Notes: generated from the sequence alone by a model not told the origin. A DNA stretch of 64,000 nucleotides from Streptosporangium lutulentum (GCF_030811455.1 NZ_JAUSQU010000001.1:7440001-7504000), one strand, 5' to 3'. Counted from the stretch's first letter, positions 44,038 to 53,439 are shown. Program-made: numbers and translations.

Positions 44038-45135
44038 GGGAGGGGCACCCCAACCCGGCACATCCGCTACGACAATCTGACCTCGGCGGTGACCAAGGTC
44101 CTCTTCCGCGGCCGGGCCCGGGTGGAAAACCCCCGCTGGCGGCTGTTTCGCTCGCACTACCGCTGCGAGGCCTTCTACTGCGAACGCGGCATCGAGGGCG
44201 CTCATGAGAAAGGCGGGGTGGAAGGCCAGATCGGCTACTTTCGCCGCAACTACCTGTCGCCGGTGCCAGAGGTGGACAGCCTGGCCGAGCTCAACGCCCG
44301 GATCGAGCACTTCGAGCAACTCGAAGACGGCCGCCGGATCGGGGCGCGGCTGCGCACCATCGCTCAGAACTTCGCGATCGAGGCGCCGCTCCTGCGCACG
44401 CTGCCCGACGATCATTTCTCTACCGCGCTGCTGCTAACGCCCCGCGTTGACCGCTATGGCCAGATCACGGTGCGCTGCTGCCGCTACTCGGTCCCGATTC
44501 ATCTGATCGGCCGCACGGTGCGGGTGATGCTGCACGCCTCCCAGCTGATCATCTACGACCGGCACCACGAGATCGCCCGGCATGAACGGCTGGCCGGCAA
44601 GGGCACCGAAACCATTGTGTTGGACCACTATCTGGAGGCGTTGATGCGCAAACCCGGGGCGTTGGCCGAGTCGGTCGCATTGGAGGTGGCCCGCGCCGGC
44701 GGCGCGTTCACCGACGCCCACGACGCCCTATGGTCAGCAGCTCGGCGCTCGCTGGGCGAACCCGGCGCGACCCGCGCGCTAATCGAGGTGTTGTTACTGC
44801 ACCGCACCATGGACGACGCCGACGTCATCGCCGGGATCCGCGCGGCGTTGTCGGTCGGCTCGTTCGCCGCCGACGTGATCGCGGTGGAGGCCCGCAAGGC
44901 CGCCGACGCCCGTGGCACCGGCCGCCCCACTCCGGGCATCGCCCGCCTGAGCGCACCGGCCACGACGGTCACGGCCCAAAGCCTCCAGGTGAGCAGTCTG
45001 ACCCGCAAACGCCTGGCTGATCTTCCCCCCGACACTCGTCCGCTGCCCAGCGTGGACGCCTACGACCAGCTGCTGCGCCGCCCAGCGCCGAACACCTGCC
45101 ATCAGCCCGACACCCACCAGGAGAGCGCGTCATGA
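44038..45135 (+). pseudogene. IS21 IstA transposase, C-terminal fragment
   Basis: From about 44038 the frame reads as the second half of IstA: TRHIRYDNLTSAVTKVLFRGR, then FYCERGIEGAHEKGGVEGQIGYFRRNYL (E of the DDE triad region) and the Mu-transposase-like C-terminal domain. The N-terminal half is lost where the IS3 remnants begin. It is followed by istB with a 4-base overlap. Confidence 0.88.
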
Positions 45136-45862
45136 CCCGCAACCGGGGCATCACCGAACCCGCCGCCGAGGCCGCGATCGACACCGCCTGCCGAGTGCTG
45201 CGCCTGCCAGCCATCCGCGGCCAGTTCGCTGAGCTAGCCGACCGGGCCGAGCGTGAGCAACTGACCTACCGGGGATTTCTGGCCGAACTCTTCATGGTCG
45301 AATGCGATGAGCGAGACCGCCGCCGCGCTGAACGCCAGCTGCGCGCCGCCGCCTTCCCCCGCCCGAAATGGCTCAAGGACTTCGACTACGACGCCAACCC
45401 TCACATTGAACCCGCCATCATCAACACCCTGGCGAACTGCGAATGGGTCAGCAAAGGCGCCCCGTTGTGTCTGATCGGCGATTCCGGGACGGGTAAGTCG
45501 CACCTGCTGATCGGCTTGGGCTCGGCCGCGGCGATGGCCGGCTTCAGGGTCCGCTACGTGCTGGCCTCCAAACTCGCCAACGAACTCGTCGAGGCCGCCG
45601 ACGACCGTCAGCTCACCAAAACCATCAACCGCTACGGCCGCGTCGACCTGCTCTGCATTGACGAGCTGGGCTACATGGAACTCGACCGGCGCGGCGCCGA
45701 ACTGCTGTTTCAGGTTCTGACCGAACGCGAGGAGAAAAGCAGCGTCGCGATCGCCTCCAACGAAACTTTCTCCAAAGCGCACATGTTCGCGTGAACCTGC
45801 GTCAGGTAGTGCCGAAACCTCACGGGTTCGCTGGGACGTCCCGTCGACTGGGGCTCGCTTGC

Positions 45863-45913
45863 CATATCGACTATCAATGGATACGTTTATCGATACCATC
45901 GAAAAACGATATG
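45863..45913 (+). promoter_or_regulatory. AT-rich operator/promoter of the DUF2975-XRE pair
   Basis: A 50-bp AT-rich island framed by CATATCG (45863-45869) and CGATATG (45907-45913), with an internal palindrome TATCGATA (45888-45895), ending 15 bp before the start codon. Autoregulation by the XRE protein is likely by analogy. Confidence 0.5.
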
Positions 45914-45928
45914 CCTTGGAGTGGCCTG

Positions 45929-46546
45929 ATGGCAACGCAGCACAGCACGATCGGACGAGTGGCGCGCCAACCCACGGTCCTCGCGGTCCTCATCCTGGTG
46001 ACCGGGGTGATCACCGGCATGGTGCTCTACTCCCGGGCCGGTTTCTTCGGCTTGACCTACGACCTCGTGGTGGCCCAGTCGCCCAATGGCTACGGGATCC
46101 GTCTCGATCACCCGGCGTACACGCAGATGGCCCGGCCAGGCGTCATGGCCTCGGCGAATGGCCTCGAATACATCGACGGTTCCCCTGACGCCGGCCAGTA
46201 CCTCTGGCAGGCCCTGACCACCTTCCCGGGCTTCGTGGTGGCCGTCGGCGCGTTTTTCCTGATATGGCGGCTGATGTGGCGCGCTCGCGGCGGTGTCTAC
46301 ATGCCGCAGGTCGCGCGTCGTGTGCGTTTCTTGGGCTGGTGGCTGCTGGTCGGTGGTCTCCTGGCTCCCCAGATTGAGAACTTCGCGATGATGAGGCTGC
46401 TGGACACGATGGCCATGGGGGTGGCCAGCTACCAGATAAGGGAGATCCCGCTGGTCGTGCCGCTCGTCGCGCTTGGGCTGCTGGCGCTGGTGGGCATCCT
46501 GCGCGATGGAGTGCGGATGCGTGAGGACCTGGCAGGAACCGTCTGA
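45929..46546 (+). CDS. DUF2975-like membrane protein
   Basis: A 205-residue protein with four membrane segments: PTVLAVLILVTGVITGMVLY, ALTTFPGFVVAVGAFFLIWRLMW, VRFLGWWLLVGGLLAPQIE, and EIPLVVPLVALGLLALVGIL. Its build and its pairing with a YozG-like XRE protein match the DUF2975 family. The ATG at 45929 has TTGGAG upstream. Its TGA overlaps the next ATG (TGATG). It is cargo of the transposon. Confidence 0.78.
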   Translation: MATQHSTIGRVARQPTVLAVLILVTGVITGMVLYSRAGFFGLTYDLVVAQSPNGYGIRLDHPAYTQMARPGVMASANGLEYIDGSPDAGQYLWQALTTFPGFVVAVGAFFLIWRLMWRARGGVYMPQVARRVRFLGWWLLVGGLLAPQIENFAMMRLLDTMAMGVASYQIREIPLVVPLVALGLLALVGILRDGVRMREDLAGTV

Positions 46547-46785
46547 TGTCATCCGCTGAGATGGACGCCCATGCCATCACCGTCCACCTCGACCGGCTCC
46601 TGGAAGAACGCGGCATGACTCTCACCGAACTGGCCAACCGGGTTGGGGTGACCGTCGTCAATTTGTCCATCCTGAAGAACGACCGGGCCAAGGCCATCCG
46701 GTTCACCACGCTGACCAAGATCTGCAAAGTCCTCAACTGCCAACCAGGTGACCTGCTGGGCTATCACCCCGAGGAGAAACGATAA
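46546..46785 (+). CDS. YozG-like XRE-family regulator
   Basis: A 79-residue Cro/C1-type HTH protein: MTLTELANRVGVTVVNLSILKNDRAKAIRFTTLTKICKVLNCQPGDLLGY. This type commonly accompanies DUF2975 membrane proteins. It is translationally coupled to the membrane gene. Confidence 0.9.
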   Translation: MSSAEMDAHAITVHLDRLLEERGMTLTELANRVGVTVVNLSILKNDRAKAIRFTTLTKICKVLNCQPGDLLGYHPEEKR

Positions 46786-46890
46786 GCGGATGCGCTGTTT
46801 TCGCCGCTCGTCCATCGCATCAGCCATGTGACAAACCTGACCACCAACGCCGACGAGAGCCGATCGAAGCCTGAGCGGCGACGTCAGATT

Positions 46891-48530
46891 TCACCCAGGC
46901 CACAACTTGGTTGGCAGTCTCCCGTCGTCGATGTGATCTGCGAGGTAGATCATGGCGCCTTCGGGGTTCATGCCAAAGGCGGCCGCCACGAGTTTGGGGT
47001 CCATCGTGTTGACCAGGTCGACCAGTCGAGTGCTGCGGAGCATCCGGGGCGGGACACCGCACAGGTCCAGGACGTGGCTGACATAGGCGGTGGACGCCGG
47101 GGCGCGCCCGGCCTTGGTGCCCTTGGTGACCATCACGTGGGGGTTATTGGTGCGCTGAGTCTCGCGGTGTGTCAGGCAGCGTTGCAGAATTGTCCAGCTG
47201 GCGGGTCCATCGGCACCGGGTGGGGTCGCTGTCCAAGGCGGATCGTCCGGGCGGCGGAATCGATGGCGGCGATTTGCAGGTGGCGGACCTCGTTGCTGGA
47301 GGCTCCGTGCAGTAGGGCGAGGATTCCCATCAGGGCCTCGTGCGGGTGGACCGCCGGGTCGGTGGTCCATCGGCGAAACAGCATACGCTGCCGGCCCAGT
47401 GTGAGGGTCTGGCCGGTGAAACCCTTCGGTGCCTTGGCCGACAGGCCACGAGCGGGGTCGACGAGCACGATCTTGTGGGTTTTGGCGAAGCGGAAGAACT
47501 GCCCGACGATGGTCAGCCGTCGCGCCCGGCCTTTGGGCAGCACGGCCAAGAACGCGTCGATGTCGTGCACGTCGGCCAGAGCCCAATCCTGCTTGCCCCG
47601 CTCGTTGTTCAGGAATCTGGCCAGATCACGCACGGTCGAGAGCACCGCGTCGATGGTGGTGTCGCTGCGGGGCAGAGTCCCGGCCCTGCGGGCTCGTTCG
47701 CGTGAGCGCAGCAGGAAGGCGGCGAAGGACTCCACCGCCGGGCGCAGCGGCGCAGGAGTTGCGTCGATACGGCGCCTGCGCCGTCCCTCGGCCAGCCTTG
47801 CTGCCTGATCGACTGGCAGCGCCAGCCCGTGCTCGGTGAAGTAGTTCTCCAGGAGGCGGGCGAGAGATCCCATGGAGCGTCCAGGGCGGCGGGCGCGCTC
47901 CAGCAGGGCCTGCGGGTAGTTGGGGTGCTCGTCTTCCAGCAGTCGACCGAGGCCGCTGATCATGGTGCAGGCACGTCCGACGCTATAGCGGGCGGCCAGC
48001 TGCGCGATGAGGTCGCCGAGCCAAGGCGGCGGCTCGGTCAGGCGAGCGATGAGGTTGTCGCCGGCGATGAAGGGCCGGTCGGGATGACGTTGCCAGCAGG
48101 GCGAACACAGTCCCAGCCCGGCATGAGGGCGGACCTGGCCGCATCCGGCGCAGGCGCGCGGCGGCTGTTTGGACTGCCGCACGCGCGAGCAGTGACCGCA
48201 CCAGCCGGTGTCCTGGCGCAGATAGCCGGGCCGGCCGCAACGCGGACACGGGCACTGATCGGCCTGCCGATCGGCTCGGCGCCGGCAGTCGCGACACAGA
48301 GTCGCCTCTTGGGCCCGCACCGGATGCCCGCACCTGGTGCACGCTCGTGAGCAGCGGATGCACACTCCGGTGTCGGCCTGCAAGATGCGCTGTTTGCCGC
48401 ATCCCGGGCAGGGGTCCTTCGCCGCCTCCTCGGTCAGTCGGCGCCGGCACCGGCTGCAGTGCTGCCGATCGGGATCGTGAAGGCCGACCGGACCACCGCA
48501 GCCGATGCAATCTCGTTGTCGTTTGCCCAT
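46891..48530 (-). pseudogene. Zinc-ribbon tyrosine-recombinase-like protein with a frameshift
   Basis: The N-terminal ~140 residues hold repeated CxxC pairs (CIGCGG, CSRC, CPGCG, CIRC, CTRCG, CRDC and more), several zinc ribbons. A helical core-binding domain follows, then a recombinase catalytic domain. The usual GLRxxE Arg is replaced in HGASSNEVRHL. Near 47197 one base appears lost: the frame stops as ...AGQFCNAA, but the next frame continues SWTILQRCLTHRE, then LRSTRLVDLVNTMDPKL, ending with YLADHIDDGRLP. The protein therefore lacks some catalytic residues even if repaired, and may have been a non-catalytic partner of the adjacent recombinase. Confidence 0.78.
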
Positions 48531-48553
48531 CGCCCACGTTCGCCTTTCCCCGG

Positions 48554-48868
48554 TCACACCGGCGGCATCGACCGACCACCAAAGGAGGCGCTCTTCGGCT
48601 GGTCGACCGTCACCCGCGGCGTCGGCGCGGGCCGCTCGACGGGTGTGGTGTCCACCTCGAACAGGTCGTTGGGGGTGCACTCCAGCGCGGTGCACAACGC
48701 CGCGAGGGTGGACAGCTTCATCTGGGCGGGTTCCTTGGTGAGCAACACTGATACCGATGCCGCTGACAGCTCCAACCCGGCCTTTTCGGCCAGCAGCCGC
48801 CGCAGCTGGGCACCGGTCCACACCTCGCGCTGGGCCGCGGCCATCCGCAGCTTCCAGCGAATCTTCAT
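48554..48868 (-). CDS. HTH (XRE-like) protein of the recombinase operon
   Basis: A 104-residue protein with an HTH: TGAQLRRLLAEKAGLELSAASVSVLLTKEPAQMKLSTLAALCTALECTPNDLFEV. Its ATG overlaps the recombinase stop (ATGA). It is probably the operon's control protein; two GCACCTAA repeats lie upstream of the operon. Confidence 0.85.
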   Translation of the reverse strand: MKIRWKLRMAAAQREVWTGAQLRRLLAEKAGLELSAASVSVLLTKEPAQMKLSTLAALCTALECTPNDLFEVDTTPVERPAPTPRVTVDQPKSASFGGRSMPPV

Positions 48869-49935
48869 GGCGAGGGGTCCTCTCGGGTCAGTTCGCTCAG
48901 CGTGCCGGCCACCGCGCGTCGATAGGCGTCCTCGATGAACGTGACCGAGGGCCGGACATAGCGCATCGTCGAGCTGACCGTCCAATGCCCGAGCAACTGC
49001 TGGATGGCCACCAGGTCGACGCCGCGTTCGTAGTTGTGCGTCGCGCACGCCCGCCGCAGCGCATGCGGACTGAACCGCTCGGCGGCCGGACGGCCCTCCA
49101 GCTCCATCAGATAACGCAGCCGGTTACGGATGGTTCCCGGATGCAGACTGCCGCCGGACTCGTCGGCGAACAGCACCGGCGAGTCGGGAAACTTGCCGCG
49201 CACATCGTCCAGGAACCAGCGCAGCACCAGGTCCAGGTGATCGAGCATCGGCACCCAGCGAGGCCGGGGCCCAGAGGTGCGGGCGCCCTTGCCGAAACGG
49301 ACATGCAGCTTGCCGAACGGACCCCGGCCGAAATGCACATCGGCTCGATCCAGCAGCGCGCACTCCTCCGAGCGCAGACCGGCGTGATACAGCGTTCGAA
49401 ACAGCGCGTAGTCCCGCGCCGCGGGCGCGTACTTGCGGGCGGAGGCGATCCGAACCTTGAGGAAGTCGAAGAACTCCGTCACCCGCTCCGGGGTCGGCGG
49501 CGGCAGCTGGGCCGGGGAATCGTCGCCGACATGGCGGGAGGCGTTGAACTCATCAACCGGGCAGACCAAGCGGACCCCGAAGGCCGCCTCGATCTGGGCC
49601 GCCTTACGAGCCTGCAGGAACCGATGGAACCCTTTGAAGATCTGCACGTAATCGCGGCGGGTGGAGGTCGCCCGGCCCGCCACCGCCAGGTCCCCGACGA
49701 TTCGGTCGATGTCTTCAGGAGCCACCTCCCAGGCCAGACGCCCCAGGGCGGTCAGGGTCCGCTCCAGTAGGCCGGTGTCGTTGTCGATCGTCACCGGGCT
49801 GAACCCGCGGGCTGTCCACGAGGCCACGAACGCCTCGACGCACTCGGCCTGGAACTGCCACGGGTCCGTGGTGACCGGCTCCTGCGGGACGCCACCGCCC
49901 TGGACGATCTGTAATCGCGACCGCACCACCGGCAC
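48865..49935 (-). CDS. Tyrosine recombinase (phage-integrase family)
   Basis: A 356-residue protein with an N-terminal SAM-like core-binding domain (~30-110) and a catalytic domain carrying R in LYHAGLRSEECALL, HALRR (H-x-x-R), LLGHWT and the nucleophile Y in TMRYVRPS. All catalytic residues are present, so it is the likely active recombinase of the 4.3-kb element. It is first gene of the three-gene operon. The start near 49935 is the longest; a downstream GTG is possible. Confidence 0.9.
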   Translation of the reverse strand: MPVVRSRLQIVQGGGVPQEPVTTDPWQFQAECVEAFVASWTARGFSPVTIDNDTGLLERTLTALGRLAWEVAPEDIDRIVGDLAVAGRATSTRRDYVQIFKGFHRFLQARKAAQIEAAFGVRLVCPVDEFNASRHVGDDSPAQLPPPTPERVTEFFDFLKVRIASARKYAPAARDYALFRTLYHAGLRSEECALLDRADVHFGRGPFGKLHVRFGKGARTSGPRPRWVPMLDHLDLVLRWFLDDVRGKFPDSPVLFADESGGSLHPGTIRNRLRYLMELEGRPAAERFSPHALRRACATHNYERGVDLVAIQQLLGHWTVSSTMRYVRPSVTFIEDAYRRAVAGTLSELTREDPSP

Positions 49936-49944
49936 ACCTTCCTC

Positions 49945-49972
49945 GCACCTAAAGGATTAAGGCAGCACCTAA
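49945..49972 (-). promoter_or_regulatory. Direct-repeat operator candidate upstream of the recombinase operon
   Basis: GCACCTAA occurs at 49945-49952 and 49965-49972, two helical turns apart, in an AT-rich stretch just before the recombinase start. Possibly bound by the HTH protein of the operon. Confidence 0.45.
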
Positions 49973-50214
49973 CATAACGTGTCTACGCCTTGACAATCGG
50001 TGAAACGAGAAAGAACGAAAGATCCCAGGAACCAGCCGAGATCCCGGGAACCGAACAAGTACGAGCCCCAGATGGCTGGACCAAGACCTTCACCGACCCG
50101 CGCCTTTGCGCCGCGATCGTCGACCGGCTCACCTTCGGCGGCACCATCATCGAGACCGGCACCGAATCCTACCGACTGGCCCGCACCAAAGCTCAGCACA
50201 ACAGCAAACCCTGA

Positions 50215-50523
50215 CACCACCCTGCCCCGCGCATCGAGGCGAGGACGTCGCCCGCCCCACTCCACGCCCGCCACCACGCCCGGCGGGCGGGCGACGCCCT
50301 CGCGGGGCAGGGGTTCGGGGGCGGCAGCCCCCGAGACCACAGACCGCATGATCACCCCGCAGCCGACTGTCTTGTGTCACCGAAGTTTGAGTAGTGGACG
50401 TGTGTTGGTCAGGAGGGCGATTGGGGGAATCGCGGAGGTGGACGCAGATCCCGTGCTGTGAACGACAGGCCTGCATCCGGAAAAAATGTTGCCGCGTGCC
50501 GCTTGCCCTGGGACAGTCCCGGC
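50215..50523. other. IS21 right-end region and GNAT promoter
   Basis: About 310 bp without a gene. It includes a GC-rich palindromic stretch (50260-50335) and, at 50370-50392, TGTCTTGTGTCACCGAAGTTTGAG-like sequence reminiscent of an IS21 terminus. The left end of the IS21 copy is lost, so the repeat cannot be confirmed. Confidence 0.35.
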
Positions 50524-51447
50524 ATGCAGATACGCGCCGCGATGATGAATGACTTGACTGCCCTGACGGAGCTGTTCCAGGCGATCGAACTAGTCGAGAT
50601 CGGACGAGCAGAGACCAACAAGGCCGACATCCGGCACATCCTGATCACGCCAGAGCTGGACCTGGAGCGACGTAGCTGCGTATATGAGAAGGACGGTGAC
50701 ATCATCGGCTTTGCCGCGCTCCACTTCGCTCCGCACGCCGACCAGTTCCGCGCGCACCTTGGAGTGTCACCCGTCGCCCCGGACTCCCTGGCTGATGCGT
50801 TACTGCGGCAGATCGAGGAATGGGCGCAGAAGCAGACCGCGACAGCAGGTCGAGAGCGTGAGAGCGTCACGCTCTTCCAGATGCCTCAAGCTCTCGCCAC
50901 GCCCGCGCTCCAAGATCACGGCTGGCACGTTGTCCGTCGTTACAGCCGCCTGATCATCGACTTGAACGGCGAACGGCCCTCCCTTCTGCAATTGCCGGCC
51001 GGAACCGAGATTCGGATCGCGGCTTGTGACGACGATCGGCGCCGCCTGCATGCGGTGCTGGAGGAAGCGCTGAGCGGACACTGGAACCACCACCGTCGAA
51101 CGTTCGAGGAGTTCTGGGCCGATCAACAACAGCGAGACGGTCACGATCCCAGCCTGTGGTGGATCGCCGAGGTCGAGGGAACCCCAGCGGCTGTGCTGAT
51201 CGCCCGCTCGCAACCGAACCGCGGCTGGATCGCCTGGCTAGGCACCGAGCAGCGTTACCGAGGGCGAGGATTGGCCCGCTGCCTTCTGCTCACCGCATTC
51301 GCCGAGTTGAAGGCACGTGGCCACCACATGGTCGGTGTCGATGTTGACAGCGCAAACGACACGAATGCCACGGGTGTCTATGAGGCTGCCGGCATGCGCG
51401 TGCTCGGCCAGGCCGACCAGTGGCAACGGGATATCAACATCAGTTGA
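50524..51447 (+). CDS. Tandem GNAT acetyltransferase
   Basis: A 307-residue protein with two GNAT-like halves. The second is clearer: WWIAEVEGTPAAVLIARS, then GTEQRYRGRGLARCLLLTAF (the acetyl-CoA Q/RxxGxG/A loop as RYRGRGLA) and DSANDTNATGVYEAAGM. The first half (VYEKDGDIIGFAALHF) seems degenerate. The layout recalls mycothiol-synthase-like proteins. Substrate unknown. The ATG at 50524 starts the fold. Confidence 0.82.
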   Translation: MQIRAAMMNDLTALTELFQAIELVEIGRAETNKADIRHILITPELDLERRSCVYEKDGDIIGFAALHFAPHADQFRAHLGVSPVAPDSLADALLRQIEEWAQKQTATAGRERESVTLFQMPQALATPALQDHGWHVVRRYSRLIIDLNGERPSLLQLPAGTEIRIAACDDDRRRLHAVLEEALSGHWNHHRRTFEEFWADQQQRDGHDPSLWWIAEVEGTPAAVLIARSQPNRGWIAWLGTEQRYRGRGLARCLLLTAFAELKARGHHMVGVDVDSANDTNATGVYEAAGMRVLGQADQWQRDINIS

Positions 51448-51687
51448 GGGTCTGTCAAACCACTCAAGGTTCAGTGGCACAGAACACCGGCCGGCCAGGG
51501 TGGGGCCATTTCAAGCCGCCACATTTTCACCTAGTGATCAACAAATGGGTCCAGATCAGGCCGTCAACTGGGGCCAACTGAAGCCGTCCTAGCCAAGTAG
51601 AGGCCACCCCGATGCGGAGATGACAAACGCGACCCCTGATGATCGTCGGTGTCTAGCCAGTCGATCAAGAACAGGGGCCGCGTTCGC

Positions 51688-52875
51688 GTGCCATCATTCC
51701 CGATCAACGTGCTCGCCCGCCACTTGGAGCACGTCCCCGCTTTCGACCCATCGACCGATCTGCCCGCGCTGGCCGAGGTACTGGGCACCCTGCCCGACCC
51801 ACGCAGCCACCGCGGACGTCGCTACCGACTCGGCCCACTGCTGGCCCTAACCCTGCTCGCCGTACTCAGCGGAGCCACCTCCATAGCGGCGATCAACAGA
51901 TCCATCCACGGATACGACCCGGACATCCTGTCTCGTGCCGGGCTCCCCGGCACCGTTCGCCTGGCCGCCAGCACCCTGCGGCGACTACTCGCCCGCCTGG
52001 ACGGCGACGCCTTCGACACCGCGACCGGCACCTACCTGGCCACCCTCGCCGCCGACGGCCCGCCCGCCACCGACCACCCCGAAAGCCGACCACCGCTGAC
52101 CGGCCTGGCCATCGACGGCAAGACCCTACGCGGCAGTCGCACCGCCAACGGCACGGTGCACCTGCTGGCCGCCTTGCGCCACGACACCCAGACCGTCGTC
52201 GCCCAACGCCAGGTCACCGCCAAGAGCAACGAGATCCCTGCAGTTGCGCCCCTGCTGTCCGGCCTGGACCTGTCCGACGTGGTAGTCACCGCCGACGCCC
52301 TGCATACCCAGCACGCCCATGCCCGCCAGATCATCGACTCCGGCGGCCATTACCTATTCATCGTCAAAGGCAACCAGCCCACCTTGCACCGCCGGCTCAA
52401 GGCTCTGCCCTGGCGCCACGCCCTGCTCAACGACCGCACCGATACCCGCGGCCACGGCCGCCGCGAGATCCGCCGCATGAAGATCTGCACCGTCCGGCCC
52501 GGCCTGCCCTTCCCCCACGCCGCCCAGGCCATCCAGGTCAAACGCCGCCGCACCGACCGCCGCACCGGCAAAACCACCATCGTCACGATCTACGCGATCA
52601 CCAGCCTGCCGCCCGGCCGCGTCACCCACGCCCACCTCGCCACACTGATCCGCGGCCACTGGAGTATCGAGGCCCTGCACCACATCCGCGACGTCACCTA
52701 CCGCGAAGACGCCTCACGCGTTCGGACCGGCACCGCCCCACGGGTCATGGCGAGCCTGCGTAACCTGGCCATCGGCCTGGCCCGCTTGATCGGCTGGACC
52801 AACATCGCCGCCGCCACCGATCACTACCGCAGCCACCCCACGGACGGCCTTCAGCTACTCGGTCTCACAACATGA
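51688..52875 (+). CDS. ISAs1-family transposase
   Basis: A 395-residue protein: an N-terminal DDE_Tnp_1-associated domain ([31 protein letters not shown]) followed by the catalytic region with [12 protein letters not shown] (D), [10 protein letters not shown] (D), [11 protein letters not shown] and [20 protein letters not shown] (E). It is full length. The GTG at 51688 is chosen near the domain start; an upstream start at 51649 is possible. Terminal repeats were not found with confidence. Confidence 0.9.
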   Translation: MPSFPINVLARHLEHVPAFDPSTDLPALAEVLGTLPDPRSHRGRRYRLGPLLALTLLAVLSGATSIAAINRSIHGYDPDILSRAGLPGTVRLAASTLRRLLARLDGDAFDTATGTYLATLAADGPPATDHPESRPPLTGLAIDGKTLRGSRTANGTVHLLAALRHDTQTVVAQRQVTAKSNEIPAVAPLLSGLDLSDVVVTADALHTQHAHARQIIDSGGHYLFIVKGNQPTLHRRLKALPWRHALLNDRTDTRGHGRREIRRMKICTVRPGLPFPHAAQAIQVKRRRTDRRTGKTTIVTIYAITSLPPGRVTHAHLATLIRGHWSIEALHHIRDVTYREDASRVRTGTAPRVMASLRNLAIGLARLIGWTNIAAATDHYRSHPTDGLQLLGLTT

Positions 52876-52908
52876 GAACGCTTCGGCCCTGACCGAATAC
52901 CGGAGTAC

Positions 52909-53229
52909 GTGACGACGATCATCATGCAGTCTCGCGAGGCCGAGGGTCGTAAGCCATTCCTGGAAGCACTGGTGCGCCTCGCCGTGCGAACTGCCTGGGA
53001 GCCCGTTAAGAAGATGGTCGACGCTACCGGAGTCCCGGAGATCCAACGGGCATGCCGGATCCTCGCCGTACTGATCTGCCCGGCACCCGAGAAGCACAAG
53101 GCCGTCCAGGACGGCGCCCTGCTTCCTTTGGCGAAAGAGGGTCTGCTGGCGACCAGCAAGGAGCGGCTTGAGAGAGTCTTCCCTGCGGACTGGGTTCGCC
53201 GTCTACAGGAGGGCTTCGGCGGCGTCTGA
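52909..53229 (+). CDS. Hypothetical helical protein
   Basis: A 106-residue helical protein (MTTIIMQSREAEGRKPFLEALVRLAV...WVRRLQEGFGGV), GTG start, 33 bp behind the ISAs1 transposase. No family recognised. It may be the last gene of the island before the tRNA. Confidence 0.5.
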   Translation: MTTIIMQSREAEGRKPFLEALVRLAVRTAWEPVKKMVDATGVPEIQRACRILAVLICPAPEKHKAVQDGALLPLAKEGLLATSKERLERVFPADWVRRLQEGFGGV

Positions 53230-53324
53230 GCAGAGCGGCCGGCGGCTCGAAGGGTAGGAGCCGGCGGTAGGAGACCGTCTGTGTGCGGCTGCGTTGCTGT
53301 ACGACGCTGCTGTGCGGGCACGGA

Positions 53325-53357
53325 AAAGGCCCTCCGGGATGATCCCGGAGGGCCTTT
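53325..53357 (-). terminator. Terminator of tRNA-Arg
   Basis: Perfect 15-bp stem AAAGGCCCTCCGGGA/TCCCGGAGGGCCTTT with a 3-nt loop, starting 10 bp past the tRNA 3' end on the minus strand and running into TTTT. Confidence 0.9.
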
Positions 53358-53362
53358 GACCT

Positions 53363-53408
53363 GCTGTGCAGCCGGAGGTACTCGAAACCCCAACCTTCTG
53401 ATCCGTAG
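53363..53408 (-). repeat. Attachment-site half within tRNA-Arg
   Basis: Forty-six bases shared (45/46) with 34628-34673, from just beyond the tRNA 3' end up to the anticodon loop. Confidence 0.85.
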
Positions 53409-53439
53409 TCAGATGCTCTATCCATTGAGCTACGGCTGC
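53367..53439 (-). tRNA. tRNA-Arg (ACG anticodon)
   Basis: A 73-nt cloverleaf: acceptor stem GCAGCCG/CGGCTGC, discriminator A, D stem GCTC/GAGC, anticodon stem TCTGA/TCAGA closing the loop CTACGGA (anticodon ACG), and T arm GGGGT-TTCGAGT-ACCTC. CCA is not encoded. Its 3' half serves as an integration site, and the gene is intact. Confidence 0.95.

Larger units (their letters stand above)
45774..50073. mobile_element. Recombinase-type transposon inserted in istB, with DUF2975/XRE cargo
   Basis: A 4300-bp insertion whose removal exactly restores istB. Near its ends are inverted arms CGCACATGTTCG (45778-45789) and CGAACAAGTACG (50052-50063), 10 of 12 matching as inverted repeats and 4 and 10 bases from the junctions. 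Contents: on the minus strand a tyrosine recombinase, an HTH protein and a zinc-ribbon recombinase-like protein in overlapping order; on the plus strand a membrane protein and an XRE regulator. It is comparable to Tn554-like or recombinase-trio elements in using several recombinase-type genes. Confidence 0.85.
45132..50214 (+). pseudogene. istB: IS21 IstB helper ATPase, split by a 4.3-kb transposon
   Basis: The 5' part (45132-45773, 214 codons) has Walker A GDSGTGKSHLLIGL and Walker B LLCIDELGYMEL and ends ...SNETFS. The 3' part (50074-50214) resumes [19 protein letters not shown] to the normal C-terminus. Joining 45773 to 50074 restores a 260-residue IstB, the usual length, without gain or loss of a base. 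The interruption is an entire recombinase-based element. Confidence 0.93.

Noticed and set aside
48865-49935. Tyrosine recombinase considered as integrase of the tRNA-Arg island
   Set aside because: It belongs to the sharply bounded transposon inside istB and is 3.4 kb from the nearer attachment site.
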